In this document: piece by piece, positions 25,573-37,029 of the stretch
How positions within the stretch are numbered: position 1 is the stretch's first letter
Layout of the letters: the number at the start of each line of letters is the position of its first letter
Assembly: GCF_001522545.3 (NCBI RefSeq)
Contig: NC_031768.1
Coordinates: 93,933,669 to 93,997,668, forward strand
DNA: 64,000 bases
From: Parus major
Taxonomy: Eukaryota; Chordata; Aves; Passeriformes; Paridae
Direction: 5' to 3'
Made by a program: the position numbers and the translations under genes
The notes under the pieces: model-generated
What the model was told of the DNA's origin: nothing
Seen by the model: the letters and a program-made list of their open reading frames with translations, nothing else
Database searches by the model: none

Positions 25573-28500
25573 AATCACTGTCCTTGAAATTCAGCTTTCC
25601 TGAGGGGGATTTCAGGCAGCTCCAATCATCTGCATAGGTCCTCTTTTTCCCAGAGCTGTTTTAATAGAGCCAGCATTTTTCATGTGACAGTTGTCAGATA
25701 GCATGGTAGTGACATTTTAATAGATTTATATCAGGTAAGCAAGGCATAACATGATTTGGTGCTGTTCCACACAAATTCTGGAATATAGCTAAAATTCTGT
25801 ATTGTCCTACACTAGCCTTAGCTACTTGTATCAGTCATTAATGGGTTCTCTGAAAAATCTTTCTGATTGTTTTCTGTTTGTCATCTAGATTTATATTAAG
25901 GTATTAGCAATACCTAGCTTGTGTATAATGCATTAGTCAACAGGCCTTGGCTGAGAGACCAATGTCTTTTCTCTGAGAAATTGAGAGGTTCTGGGGTTGA
26001 GGCAACTGCACATCACATGACAGAAGACAGAAATTCAGCATTTTGTTTAAAGTTTGAACTACCCTTTTTGTCCACTGGAAGCAGATAGAGTTTCTGTGTG
26101 GAAAATGTGATAGATGACTTATGATTAAAGGCTGCAGTAGAATGTCTGCATGCAGGAAGGCCACATTCATGTTGGTCAAACAGCAGTTGTTTCTGATATT
26201 CCCCTCATGTTTTAGTGCTTGATATTGGTGCCTTAATAGTGTTGTTTCTGCATATTTTCTTTAATCAAAAGTTCTACCTACAATCTGTGTCATGTTTACC
26301 TAGTTTAAATGAATTATCACAACATAAATCTGGAAAAATAAACAAATCTTTTTTTTTTATATGAGTGACAAATCAGCAGATTAAACTCAGAGTAATTTTC
26401 AAAGTGTCATTGGATTGTAAGTGCAAAGTACCACTGAGATCTAGAGATTTCTGATAGCTAGAGACATAACACTTTCATAGCATGAAGAAGCTCCATCAAA
26501 ACTCCAGAAAAATGCTACAATGTGTTCTTAACTCCCACAGAAGACAAAGCACATCCTTTTCTGAGCAAGGGCCAGAAGAACATTCTCATTTTCTCTTGCC
26601 CTTCCATTCACAATCACAAAATGGTTCTGTACCTACTCAAAACATTGTATACATAGAAAAATCATTCTGTCTACATTTGTTCCTTATTGCATCTACTTCT
26701 ACCATCTGTTCTCTTCCTCTCTCTCATACAGCTCACTTTGTTTTAAGGGAGTTTCTCTGTTCATCTGAGATTGGAAGCTGCCCCAGGATGTGTTTGGAAA
26801 TTTTATTTTATCTTATATTTTGTCTTAGTAAGGTTTTGTTCAGAGGTTTGTTTGGGTTTTTTTTTTTCTTTTTAAGATCTCTTTCTTTAAAAATGGATGC
26901 AATATCCAGGCCATTGGCTTCCTTTTTGTGGGAAGTAATAACGTTTTCCCCTATGAGTGGTCAAATGAGGAAGGTAGTGTTAGCAGAAACTTGCCTGAAG
27001 GAACCTTTCTGAGGTGAATAATGTGCTCAGCTTCCAGTTTTGGGGAAGACTAACTTGACAGCCAGCCACATTTAAGGAGCACAGTGTGGGGTGTTTGTGT
27101 CTCCACTAAACTGGGAGGCCTCTCATGTCCTGCTCTAGTGCTCCATCCCAGACTGAGCTTTGTACCACATCAAGTGCTTTATATCCACTCTTGAGAATAT
27201 GGCCAGGTGTTGCAGGGGTTTTTGTTTTACTTAGGTACACATACTCTATTCATGTAGCTCCAAATGCAAACACTCATCAAAGTAGATTAAATAGACTAAT
27301 ATTCATGGAGAAACAAAGCTTCTAAGTGGCTACTTTCATGACATTTCTAATTCAAACATTTCTGTATGCCTTAACCTCTCCAGTAAGCAATTGGTTTGCT
27401 TCTTTTCTTCACCTGCTACGAAGGCATCTTCAATATAAAGAAAGATACAGCAAACCAAATATGTCATTTTTCACTTGGAAAAACATGATTTAAAACTTTG
27501 GAAGGGTCATGCATTTCTGCGCTGCTTCACTGTTCTTGCTAAAAGAATCCTGGTTTGCTGCAGGTGGCATTTGAGAACTGTTGTATGTTTGTAGAACAAT
27601 TTGATGAGTTCCAGGGCTGAACACATTTGTAACAGCCACATGGAAAACCATAACTCTTACTGGTGTATTTGAAAAGCAGAAAGTTTTGCAGTGCAACTGG
27701 AGGATCCAATTCTGCTCTTCCTACTGCTGCCAAAAAAATGAGAGTAACTCCACTTGAAGTCTACAACATTGTTGCACTGGAGTAATAGAAAAATATGAAA
27801 TCAGTTTCTAGGCATAGTATTTTTCAGTTTTAACAATAAAACCAAGAAAAACCCCTTGAATTTGCTAACCCTTTTATTTCTTGTCTTATCTCACTGACTC
27901 TTCCTTCAGCCACTTGTCTCTCCATTCCTCCTGTCTCTCACAGGCACACAGCAGGTTTCAGTCTGCCATTGGATCCATTACTTTCAACTACTCCTTTTTA
28001 TTTTTGATGTCCAGCACATACTGCAACTGAATTTGCTTCAGTGGGTTTCCTCTTCCATGCTGTTGGTTAGTGGCAGTCATGTTATTCACAGAGAGAGAAA
28101 AAGGCTCCTTGCTTTAAGTTCCTGTGCATAGTCTAGAGGAGATTTGAGCCACCCCTGCTGTCCTGACCCCAGCAGCCCTAGGTGGGCTTGGCAGGAGGGC
28201 TCACCTAGGGAGTGCTGACTTGTGGGGCAAGAGCCTCCAGAGATCATAGATACTAGAAAATCAAGGGCTTTACTAAGGATGTGTGAAGTGCATGTTTTAA
28301 AAAAAGCTTTCACAAAGACAGCAAAAAGGACTCCTGTCAAGAATGCCCCTGCCAAATTTTATATAAATTCTTTAAAGTATTAAAAAAACTTGGTACAAGA
28401 AATGGCCTGTTTTTTTCACATGTGGGCAAAACTTATTTTTCCCTAACTTTCTTCTTAGAAACAATTGAACCATGACTCTTGAAATTTAAAAACACATGAA

Positions 28501-29891
28501 TAAGAACAACCTGGAACAAACACTAGACATGGAAAATTCAACTGAACTTGTAAAAGTTTAACTGAGTTATGACAGCATCTTATAACATGAAATGTCAAAA
28601 AGCCTCTTAGTAGCTATAGAATAATGGTGAAGCAAATCCAGCATTTAATTTTGGAGTGTTGATTAGGTAACAAATAGCATATCACAGGAAGAAAAAATGG
28701 AGATAAATTAATGGTGGGTAGTAATAGGTAGTACACACAAACTATGTAAGTTGTAGAAAAGTTTAAAAAGTATTTTAGAATATGTTTTTCTTAATATAGT
28801 CTTTTCTAATTATAAGAAATGTTAGTGGCATATTTAATAATAATAAGAAAAATGTAAAACACATTGGAATATTTCAAAGTGATGATAAAGTGATGAATGC
28901 TTTCAAACATGTACCTCTTTTCATGGCTAAAGAATAATATCTTGGGTGATCTTTTAACTTTTTCATTCCAGTCTGTTATTTTTGTAAACCAGGCTAATGT
29001 ATGGCACTCAAATCGGTGGCAGCCACTCCAGTTGCAGTGATAATAGGTCCATTTCTCCCATCTATGACAAAAAAAACCCAACTCTCCATTGTAGGAAACA
29101 AAGCTATGTGGAAATCAGCTTTTCCTCAGCATTGTAATGTATGGTTGTAAGATGTCAATTACACTACTAATACCATCTAGACCATGGTAAGGATGAAGCT
29201 TTCTGAATCCTCTCTTGCACTTGGTTTTCCCACCTGTTTCACCCCCAGTTGATGCATCCTCTTTTCTATTGCTGAAAATGAAGAACAGATTCCCTTTATT
29301 TCCTCTCCAAGAGGAGTTTTGCATCAGAGCAAAAAATAGGTGGTATTCACTGAGATGAGCTGGGTCTAGTTGAAGTTCTTTGCCTAGCAGCTTACAATCT
29401 TTCCTTCTGAGGAGCAAAGAGTGTTGGCAACAAAGATGAAGTAACCATTTACTGTCATATTCTGTTATTGTATCCACACAGTGGCTTATGAAAGGTCGGC
29501 AGTCCCTGAGGGTGTCTGTACAGAACCTACCAAAACAACTGAATTTTCCTGTTTCTTGGGACCTGCTCTTGTCTAGGACTCAGGAATAACTATTTACATG
29601 TTTTTTTGGTCCCTCTTGTTATCTGTCTGCACTGCAGATGGTTCCTATGGATATGCATCTGTTTGAATAAGACATCTTAGCCTTCTTGTTAGTCAGTTCT
29701 TGGGCAGCAAAAAAAAACTTGGGACAGTTGAACACTTCCTTTCCCACCTATTCTTTGAGAAGCTGTTTGTGTCTTTTGGGGAGCATCAGGTCAGGCTGAT
29801 ATCTTCCAACCATTCCAGTCAGCCAGCTTTGCTCTCTTATCTTGTACTGTGAGGTTACTGACACATTCTTTATTTTTTTTTATTTCTTTAT

Positions 29892-29942
29892 TTTATTTTA
29901 CTAAACAAAAAATAGGGATTTATTTTACTAGACAAAAAATAG
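29892..29942. repeat. 27-bp tandem duplication, AT-rich
   Basis: Two copies of a unit beginning TTTATTTTACTA and ending AAAAAATAG lie at 29892-29915 and 29919-29942, a period of 27 bp. They differ at one position (CTAAAC against CTAGAC). T-rich sequence precedes the array. Confidence 0.88.
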
Positions 29943-31949
29943 CAGCTTCCCAAGACTCTGTGCAATCAGCTATAAATCCGGCTGGACCTCAGAACAGACA
30001 CTGGTGCAACTTTCAGCATTTTCAACAGTAATGAGTTAGGTCACACAACAATAGAAAAAACATTGTATTTTCTTTTGTTTAAATAGAAAGGAATAAGTAC
30101 CAATCCACACAGGGTTCTTTCCAGGGTTCCACACAGATCTTTCAGCAACATTGCCTGTCTGAAAGTCTTTATGAAAGCTGGAGCTTTGTGGTACACCAAA
30201 TACAGAACATTCTGACAAAAGAGTAAAAAAGCATATTCCAAAGAAAGGAATGCTTTTATATTTAATTCCCTGAGAATATTTCTTTAGCTTTGGGCTTAAT
30301 TTCTCTTCCAATTTACTTTTCCCAAAAAAAGGCTTAATTTGATTTCATACTGTCTCTTTAACATGAAACAGTGGAATGCATCATAATATTTTCTCACTTG
30401 CCAAGATTTGCTTTTCCAAATATGTGCATTTATTGAATGAGGTAAAACCAGATCACATTCTGCTTGGGCAGCAGATGTGGCAGAAGTCTTCAGAAATTCC
30501 CTGGTAGATGGCTAGGACTCAGTGAATCCTACATGGTATAGCACCCAAGATGTTGCAGGGACAGACACTGACAGTCTAAGCAGAATTTTTCAGTGGAAAG
30601 AAATTTCAAAAAATGGGTTAGTTTTCAGTAGGTTGGCTCCTGATCTTGCCAGACATGACAGAATACATTTCAACTCATCTTCCAGACAAGACATGTTAAT
30701 TATCCGATGATTTATTTATACTGTAATTATCAGTCAGTGTTGTTATTTTCCACCCTCAGCTGGTAAGCTGCATTTTCTGTGAAATATTGTGAAATATTTT
30801 GGTGTCATTTTCAATTTTCATTTCTTATTTTGATGGCAGAGAGATGGTATCCTTTTTATTATGTTTTGTGTTGTATAACAAAAAAAGTTGCAAGAATCGG
30901 ATTGCCTACACAGTGATGGTTGAGCATGGTCATTATTAGTGATTACTACCATTCCAGCAGCTGACATCCCTAAGGACTATGCTGTATTTTACCCAGGGGA
31001 AAACAAGTCAGGGAGAAGGACTGTGGCCATTAGTTTGGGAAAAAAACGCACAAAGCAGTAAATCTAGAAAAAGCAAAAATTTTGATATTGATTTCTAGCA
31101 TTGGTAGGTCAGCAACCATCTCTGTGTTTGTTTCTGCTTAAGGAAAGTATATCTTCTTACCAGAAAGTTAATGTGTATACACTTCTTCTGTTTCGTGTCC
31201 TTCCAAAGCCCAAGGCCTTGCTTTTGGTTTCACTTATATTTGGGTTCTACTTTAGCAGGCTAATTTAAACAAATACACGTCTGCTGTGAATGGGTCACAT
31301 TTGCTGCTGTACACCAGGAACAGCAAGCGGACATTAATCTGGGATAACTTGTATTTAACCCAGATTTACAGCTGCACATTGTCAGTGGCCTCCTCCTCTC
31401 AGTCTTCTATGTGTTTCTGTAGCAGGCCAGGCCTGGATGGTCTGGCCAGGAGCTACCTTGGGATCCTTGGCAAGAGGTGCTCAAGAGGGTGATGAATGAA
31501 ATGAGGAATGGGCAAGATTCAGTGACCTGAAACATAATAGTTTAGTATGGAAATAACAAACACATAATCCAATCAGTAATGGAGGGTGCTCCAAAAAAGG
31601 CAAGGCTCAGTGTGATACAGTAAGTTATATAAATTAAGGTAGGGGAGGAGTCTGAGGCCAATAGGGAAGGATGATTAGGAAAGTGCAAAATAATGCACCA
31701 AACATAAACCAATAACAACAGGGGAAACAAAGAACTCTCTAGTAATACTTGCAAAAAACTAAACAGGGGGCAATGTGGATAATGCCTTACTCTCCACAAC
31801 TAGGAGGTTTTTATCAATCCCAACATTTTTCACAGTGAAAAAACAGTGTTTTTCAAAGGGAAGGTTATGTTCCCCTTCAGGGCTGTGGGAAGGATCAAAG
31901 GGTGGCTTGGAAGCTGCATTAGTGGTGATAATCACAAGCAGCCTGAGCT

Positions 31950-32240
31950 GTGGTTCCATCGGGTTTGCTTTGGTTGCAGCTCCAGTGCCCTGGAGGAGTC
32001 CTCCTGCCCTTCCTCACCACTGCCGGCTCCTGTCCTGCACACCAGCCCAGGAGGCTCCTGGGGGCTGGCGAGTCACAGCAGCTGAGCCAACAGGGGACAG
32101 CCTGGATGGTGAAATCCCTGCCACACAAGCACACACCCTGACACAGCCAGATGTGTTTCCAGGCCCAGCTCTCCACGCAGACACGAGGTACCAGAGTGTT
32201 GCTGGCTTCGTGCCGGCTGTGGCGCAGGGTAAGAACAAGC
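31950..32240. other. GC- and CpG-richer block, possible exon of unknown gene
   Basis: This roughly 290-bp block is clearly richer in GC and holds about eight CpGs, in contrast to the CpG-poor surroundings. A pyrimidine-rich acceptor-like site ends near 31979 and a donor-like GTAAGA begins at 32229; the interval between them is 249 nt, a multiple of three, and is open in the plus frame of the 31775-32245 reading. The peptide is Pro/Ala/Thr-rich and matches nothing I know. Several frames on both strands are open here because GC content lowers stop frequency, so this may equally be a CpG-rich non-coding patch or an unrecognised repeat. Confidence 0.25.
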
Positions 32241-32431
32241 TGTGAACACCAGGTTAACAGCAGAGCCATAAACTGGGAGCTTGTAGTGTCAGGTCATTCA
32301 GGGTCAGGGAGAGTGGAGGCTGTAAATACTTGCTACAGTTTTGAAACTAGCCAGGAAACTACAAATTGACTTTAATTGCAGACAGTTTGTCTGCATGGAA
32401 GATGTGATTATTTAACTAATACAACATATAT

Positions 32432-32690
32432 GAGCAGCCATTCTGGATCAGACCAATGTTCTTATTAGCACTGTATCCTGCCTCCAACATGAGCCAAGAA
32501 GTACACAAAGAAAACAGGCATACTCAGTACTTTTCCCCAAATACCCTCCTTGCTGCCAGCCACTTGCAGTTCAGGGGTTTCTAAGCTACATATGGTTGAA
32601 TTTAGCAGTCCTCAGTGGACTTGTCTTCTATGAATTTCTATTTCTCCTTGAATCCATGTAATATTTTAGTACTTGCAATGTCCAAAGACA
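32432..32690 (-). mobile_element. Ancient CR1-type LINE 3' tail, degraded
   Basis: Read on the minus strand, the block follows the layout of the old CR1 3' region best known from turtles and crocodilians. In plus orientation this is a 'cat-tctggatcagacca' type end (about 32438-32455), an 'agcactgtatcctgcctccaaca' type segment, and further on a 'cttctatgaatttct...ccttgaatccatgtaa' type segment. Similarity is scattered, with many substitutions and indels, so the copy is old and non-functional. Only the 3' end is present, as is usual for CR1. The match is from memory of the consensus; the outer limit near 32690 is approximate. Confidence 0.65.
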
Positions 32691-33410
32691 GTTTATGCCT
32701 CGATATAGTAATGTCAGCAAGTCCTTTCTTCTCTGCCTTGGAGAAAAAGAGCTGCAGCTCAGACTTGGAGTCATACCCAGACAGATGAGCCAAAAGGAGT
32801 GGATGGATTTGCCACAGTTTCAAAAGGTTAAAGAAAACTCTTTTTGTTAGAAACGATGGAATTTGGTCACCGTGTGCATTGAGTAATCTCTTCAAGAACT
32901 TAAGAGACCTATCCTTTAGCTGGTGAGCACAGGTTTGTCTTTACAGACTTCAACAGCAGCAAATTGTGGTTGAGCTTAACTTTGTAAGTGGCCATCAACT
33001 GGCTTGTAACATCTGCTTTTGCTGCTGGGGGTGTTCTGGGGAGGGAATTGAGAGCAATGTTCTCTGCACAGCCATCACAAAGTCAGAAAGTGGATTGCTT
33101 GGATTGGCATACAATGAGGCTTTTGTTGCCTAAAGAGTGGCAGAGGTCTCTGGTAATTGATCAAATGTTTCAATATTCAGTATTGATTTGTGTTCATTGG
33201 ATCAAAGCTCTGCCAGCTTTATTTCTGCCAAGGATCCATTAAGCTTTTGTGCTGACTGCATGTTGCAAACAAGCTGTACAAATTCTCCCTGCTGATGCAT
33301 TTGTCTCTAACAATGGCTCTCAACAGGTATACAGTGCAAGCATAAAATCTGTCTCATTTGGCTTCCAGTTTCTGTAGATTGCTCATTTGCTTTATTAGAT
33401 ATTAGTTGAG

Positions 33411-33451
33411 GTAGAATAATAGAATCATTAAGGTTGGAAAAGGCATTAAAC
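33411..33451 (-). mobile_element. CR1 LINE extreme 3' end fragment
   Basis: AGAATCATTAAGGTTGGAAA (33421-33440), followed by AGGCATTAAA, is the reverse complement of the CR1 terminus, in which the GGTCTTTTCCAACCT-type sequence runs into ATTCTATG-type repeats. Only about 40 bp can be matched before similarity is lost. It lies about 290 bp from the LTR. The fragment is a bird/reptile genome marker with no coding content. Confidence 0.7.
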
Positions 33452-33738
33452 AGAATGCATACTAGCTTTTCTTTGGTAAATTCACATCACAGCCTCAATT
33501 CCTAGCTCACAGTAGGAAAAAATGTGCCCTTCAGAGGGTCATTTGTTTTCTCTTAGATTGTGTATCTAAGACTCTGAAAAACAGTATGAACCTACATCTC
33601 ACCCTTGAGGACAGAAGCTGGGAAATCTCAAACATACCAAGTCGATGACTTCTAAGCACATCTGTGCTGTGACATGATAGCTGTGCATGTACAATAAGTG
33701 TCAAGGAAAAATGTGCTGTAACATTTGTTAGAAGATGC

Positions 33739-34291
33739 TGTGGGTTAGCCCTGGCAGGCAGCTCATTCCCACCCAGATTGCTCACTCAGTCTCTCCCAGC
33801 TGAATGAGGGAGAGAGTTGAGAGGATTAAAGTGAGAAAATTTGTGTTTTGAGATAAAATCAGTTTGATAATAAAGGCAGTTGTGTGCACAAGCAAAGCGA
33901 AACAGTGAATTCATTCTCTACTTCCCATGGACAAGCAGGTGTTTGGCCATTCCAAAGGCTGGGCTCCCTCTCACAGGTGGATGACTTGGGAAGGCAAATG
34001 CCATCACTACAAATGTCCCCCCTTCCTCCATCTTCTCCCAGCTTTTATTGCTAAGCACAACACCTTATGGTGTGAATATCCCCACGGTTACTTGGGGACA
34101 GCTGTTCCCACTGTGTCTCCTCCCAGCCTCTTGTGCACCCTCAGCCTTGCTGTTGTGAGAAAGGGTGCTGCACAAGCACTGATCACAGTGGCTAAAACAT
34201 CCCTGTGTGCTCAACACTGTTTTTGTCACAAATCCGAAGCACAGGAGCTGCTATGAACAAGATTAACTCTATCTTTCCCAAAACCAATCCA
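33739..34291 (-). mobile_element. Solo LTR of an avian endogenous retrovirus, degraded
   Basis: About 553 bp match, from memory, an LTR family widespread in bird genomes, in reverse orientation. In plus orientation it opens with TGTGGGTTAGCCCTGGCAGG and closes with a TTAACTCTAT...CCAAAACCAATCCA type end. Several internal landmarks are in order: GAATTCATTC then CTACTTCCCATGG near 33908-33930, a GCCATCACTAC type segment near 34000, a TATA-like AATAAAAGC on the minus strand near 34042-34050, and an AACACTGTTTTTG segment near 34213. The poly(A) signal region on the minus strand, near 33858-33876, is altered. There is no gag, pol or env on either side and no partner LTR, so it is a solo LTR left by recombination. 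A target-site duplication could not be settled. The family name is not assigned. Confidence 0.85.
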
Positions 34292-35417
34292 AAGTCTGTA
34301 TATTCTCCATATACTGAGCTGGGAATAGATTGATTTACATACCCTTATGTAGAAATTCTAGAATTGACTGGGAGGTCAATATATCCTAAACATTAAAGTG
34401 ACAGAGAAAATGAAGCAAAAAATTCAGTAGCTAGTAAAACTAGAGTAAAAGCCATGGATGTGTTAAGATGTTATCTTGACCAGTTTACCAGTTATCTTTT
34501 ATCATCCAAGTTAACTCACTGCTTCCTTAGTTTCATCAATAAATCCTGTCAGTATTCAGAGAAAGGCTCCCAGAGGAAGTGACCCAGAGCACCTACACTC
34601 TGAATTGCTCTCAGAAGAGCTGCAGTCTGTTCTCATCAGAGGGAGGACCTAGGAAGGCCTTTTGCCTGCTATTTTAGGTGCGTGGAACTGGGTGACTTTA
34701 TTCCTCCCTTTTCGGGGCGTCTAAGTGATGGAAAATCACTTAATATAAAGATTTAATCTCCATATTGATTTATGCATTTTCAATTGTATGTGTGTGTTTC
34801 CAATATGACATATTTGAATTTTATTTATGTTACATTACATGCTTCTGAATGCAATGGCTCTCTCCTATCTCTTTGTGTAATTAACATACAACAGACTTCA
34901 TGATACCTCAGTGACCTGGAGTAGGGTTCTCAATCTGTGCAATGATATAGCTGCCAGTGTGTTCCAGGGCACTAGAATAGAATTAAAAAGATATGAGATC
35001 CCTTTCCATCTCTGTTGCTGGAGGATAGCAGCAGTGTTGGTCTCCTCTCACTGCTCAGTTGGCTTTCTGGCCTGTGGAGTTAGGATGATGTGTGCAACCA
35101 TGATGCTCAGTGAAATGTATTAGTGGAAAATTGAGAGAATAAGTTTTAGTGCAAGGCTTAACATTGCCAGCTGTGTAAGTGCTCTCTCATCAGTCAGATC
35201 TAGGATACCTTCTCAGTTCTGTGCTCTGTGTACCTACTCTGGCTGCATCCTGACACTCTGGGATACACACTGTCACAACAACTTGTTTAAAATGCAGGGA
35301 ACTGTGGGTGCAGGAGGATCAGTGCCAGGCTGAGCAGTCAAGGTGCCAGGACTGTGAAGAGTCCCATGGAACACACTGATATAGGTAATTGGCTGCTGTG
35401 AGCATGCATGCCAGCTG

Positions 35418-35440
35418 CACACACACACACATACACACAC
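35418..35440. repeat. Short (CA)n tract
   Basis: About 11 CA units with one TA interruption. It is short for a bird microsatellite, but may vary in length. Confidence 0.9.
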
Positions 35441-36274
35441 TGAGTGTATACACATATTAACACCTTGTTTTCTTAGGAGTTGGTCCAGAGGTCAAAATAC
35501 CTACATTTTCCCATTGTGTTTATCAAGGGACAAGAAGAAGGAATGCAGTTATAGTTGTCTTTTCTGCTGACAGCTGTAGTGGCACTTTGTTACTGTTGAA
35601 GTATACGTGTGGCACAGAGGATATGTCTGGGAAATATCTGACATGCTGTTTTCAGGACACCAGAGTCTGAATGCATCTTAAACCTTGCAGACATGAAAGG
35701 TGTATGGCTATGGCACAGTTGCTGTGAACAACCTTTGCCTGCTGGGCTGTGCACACAAAATCCCCTGTGCCAGAAAAAACAGCTGTCCTTCCAGTAGAGA
35801 TCACAGAGTAGAAGTTCTCATAACTTCTGGGGCCTGATTCATGCAGACTGGGGACTCTAAAGAACTGTGCTCTTTAAAGGGCACTAAAGCAACAAACACC
35901 TTGCATGATGAAAAATAATGTCAATGTACTAAAGGTAAATGTCATTTCATATTTTGACTGTCCACGGCCCTCCCAGTCTCCTTCAAGGACCACATCTAAC
36001 TTCTAAAACCTGAAAAACTTTCCAAATTATCTCTTAATCATAGACCTTTTATTTCAGTTGTACCAAACCATGATACTTTCCTTGTGTTCTTTTGATTTAA
36101 ATTGCATTGGCCCAAGGTGTAAGACAGGCAATAAACAAGACTGAACTGATGGCAGATTTCATATCCAGTGTCTCACCACAGCTAGACATGGAAGCTTCCC
36201 AGTGCCCTGTGAGATATTTAATATACTCAGAAATCGCTAAGAATTAAAATAATGCAATTTATTTTATTAAAAAT

Positions 36275-36314
36275 TTAATTTCTTTTTTTAATTTTTTTTT
36301 TTTTTTCTTTTAGA
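36275..36314. repeat. T-rich low-complexity tract
   Basis: Runs of T broken by A and C, including an uninterrupted run of about 15 T at 36292-36306, ending CTTTTAG. The context is a pyrimidine tract followed by AG, but no exon is evident downstream. Confidence 0.85.
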
Positions 36315-37005
36315 AGTTTCTAAACTGTATTAACTACAGATTCTGTCTGTGTTTGAGATCCACAGTATCTCTAGATAGGAGAATAAGAAAATTCTAAATC
36401 TTCAGCTTACTTCCAGTATATTTTTTCTTTAAAATGCAAAATAATCTTTGTTCAAGCATACAGAATACTTGGTATTTGGCCTGGTAAGTTACAGATTTTA
36501 GCTCACATAACTGTACCTCAAGATATGTCAACCTCACATGACTCATGTAAGGTCGACAACTTCTGAATACAGTTGGAAGAGTAAAGGCCTTTTTTCTCTG
36601 TGCCTGGAAAAAGTTGGAGAAATATTAGATTCCATTTGGAGGGCTCAGGAAAATAGAAACAACAAACAGGTGTTTTTTGACAACCCCAAATATTTAAATT
36701 ACTCTGAAATAAAACATTTTAATCCATCCTTTTGTCATCATCATTTCTTTTTTAATAAGTTTTTTGTGCTTTATTATTTATAATGTAGGTCTTGGTAATG
36801 GAAAAAGGACATTTTAAACTAGAAGTAAAAATGTCAAAGCAGACCACTCTGGCTTTCTGTAGAAAAATATTTCATATAAGGAGAATGAGGGTAAATTGCA
36901 TTTTAGTCTTCAAAATTTGTTCAGTTGATATTGGAACAAATTTTGGTCTGTTTCATTGCCTCCAGAGCTCCATTTCTTCTACCACATCTACTGCTTGCTG
37001 GAAAG

Positions 37006-37029
37006 AAAAAAAAAAAAAAAAAAAAAAAA
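37006..37029 (+). repeat. Poly(A) run of about 24
   Basis: An uninterrupted A run preceded by GAAAG and followed by GAAAAATAAAG. It could be a retroposition tail, but the upstream sequence matches no transcript or transposon I know and I see no flanking target-site duplication. Simple homopolymer expansion is enough to explain it. Confidence 0.9.

Larger units (their letters stand above)
22448..31949. other. AT-rich non-coding stretch, no gene seen
   Basis: This includes the longest open frame of the window (176 codons, 26482-27012 plus), which runs through a poly-T track and has no recognisable domain. Two short tandem duplications (25537 and 29892) are listed separately. A compact non-repetitive block at about 22.69-22.99 kb, with an E-box-like CACCTG and CAATTGG, looks enhancer-like but is unproven. 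No named transposon was recognised. Confidence 0.55.

Noticed and set aside
26482..27012. 176-codon plus-strand open frame, the longest in the window
   Set aside because: It passes through a poly-T track (run of phenylalanines), shows no recognisable domain, and a few frames of this size are expected by chance in 64 kb of this composition.
31775..32245. 156-codon plus-strand frame as a gene
   Set aside because: Openness is explained by the GC-rich patch; frames on the other strand are equally open. It is kept only as a weak exon candidate for the inner 249 nt.
36275..36330. Strong pyrimidine tract plus AG as a splice acceptor
   Set aside because: The sequence downstream is AT-rich with early stops and no donor at exon-like distance.
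37006..37029. Poly(A) run as the tail of a processed pseudogene
   Set aside because: Upstream translations match no known protein, and no target-site duplication was found.
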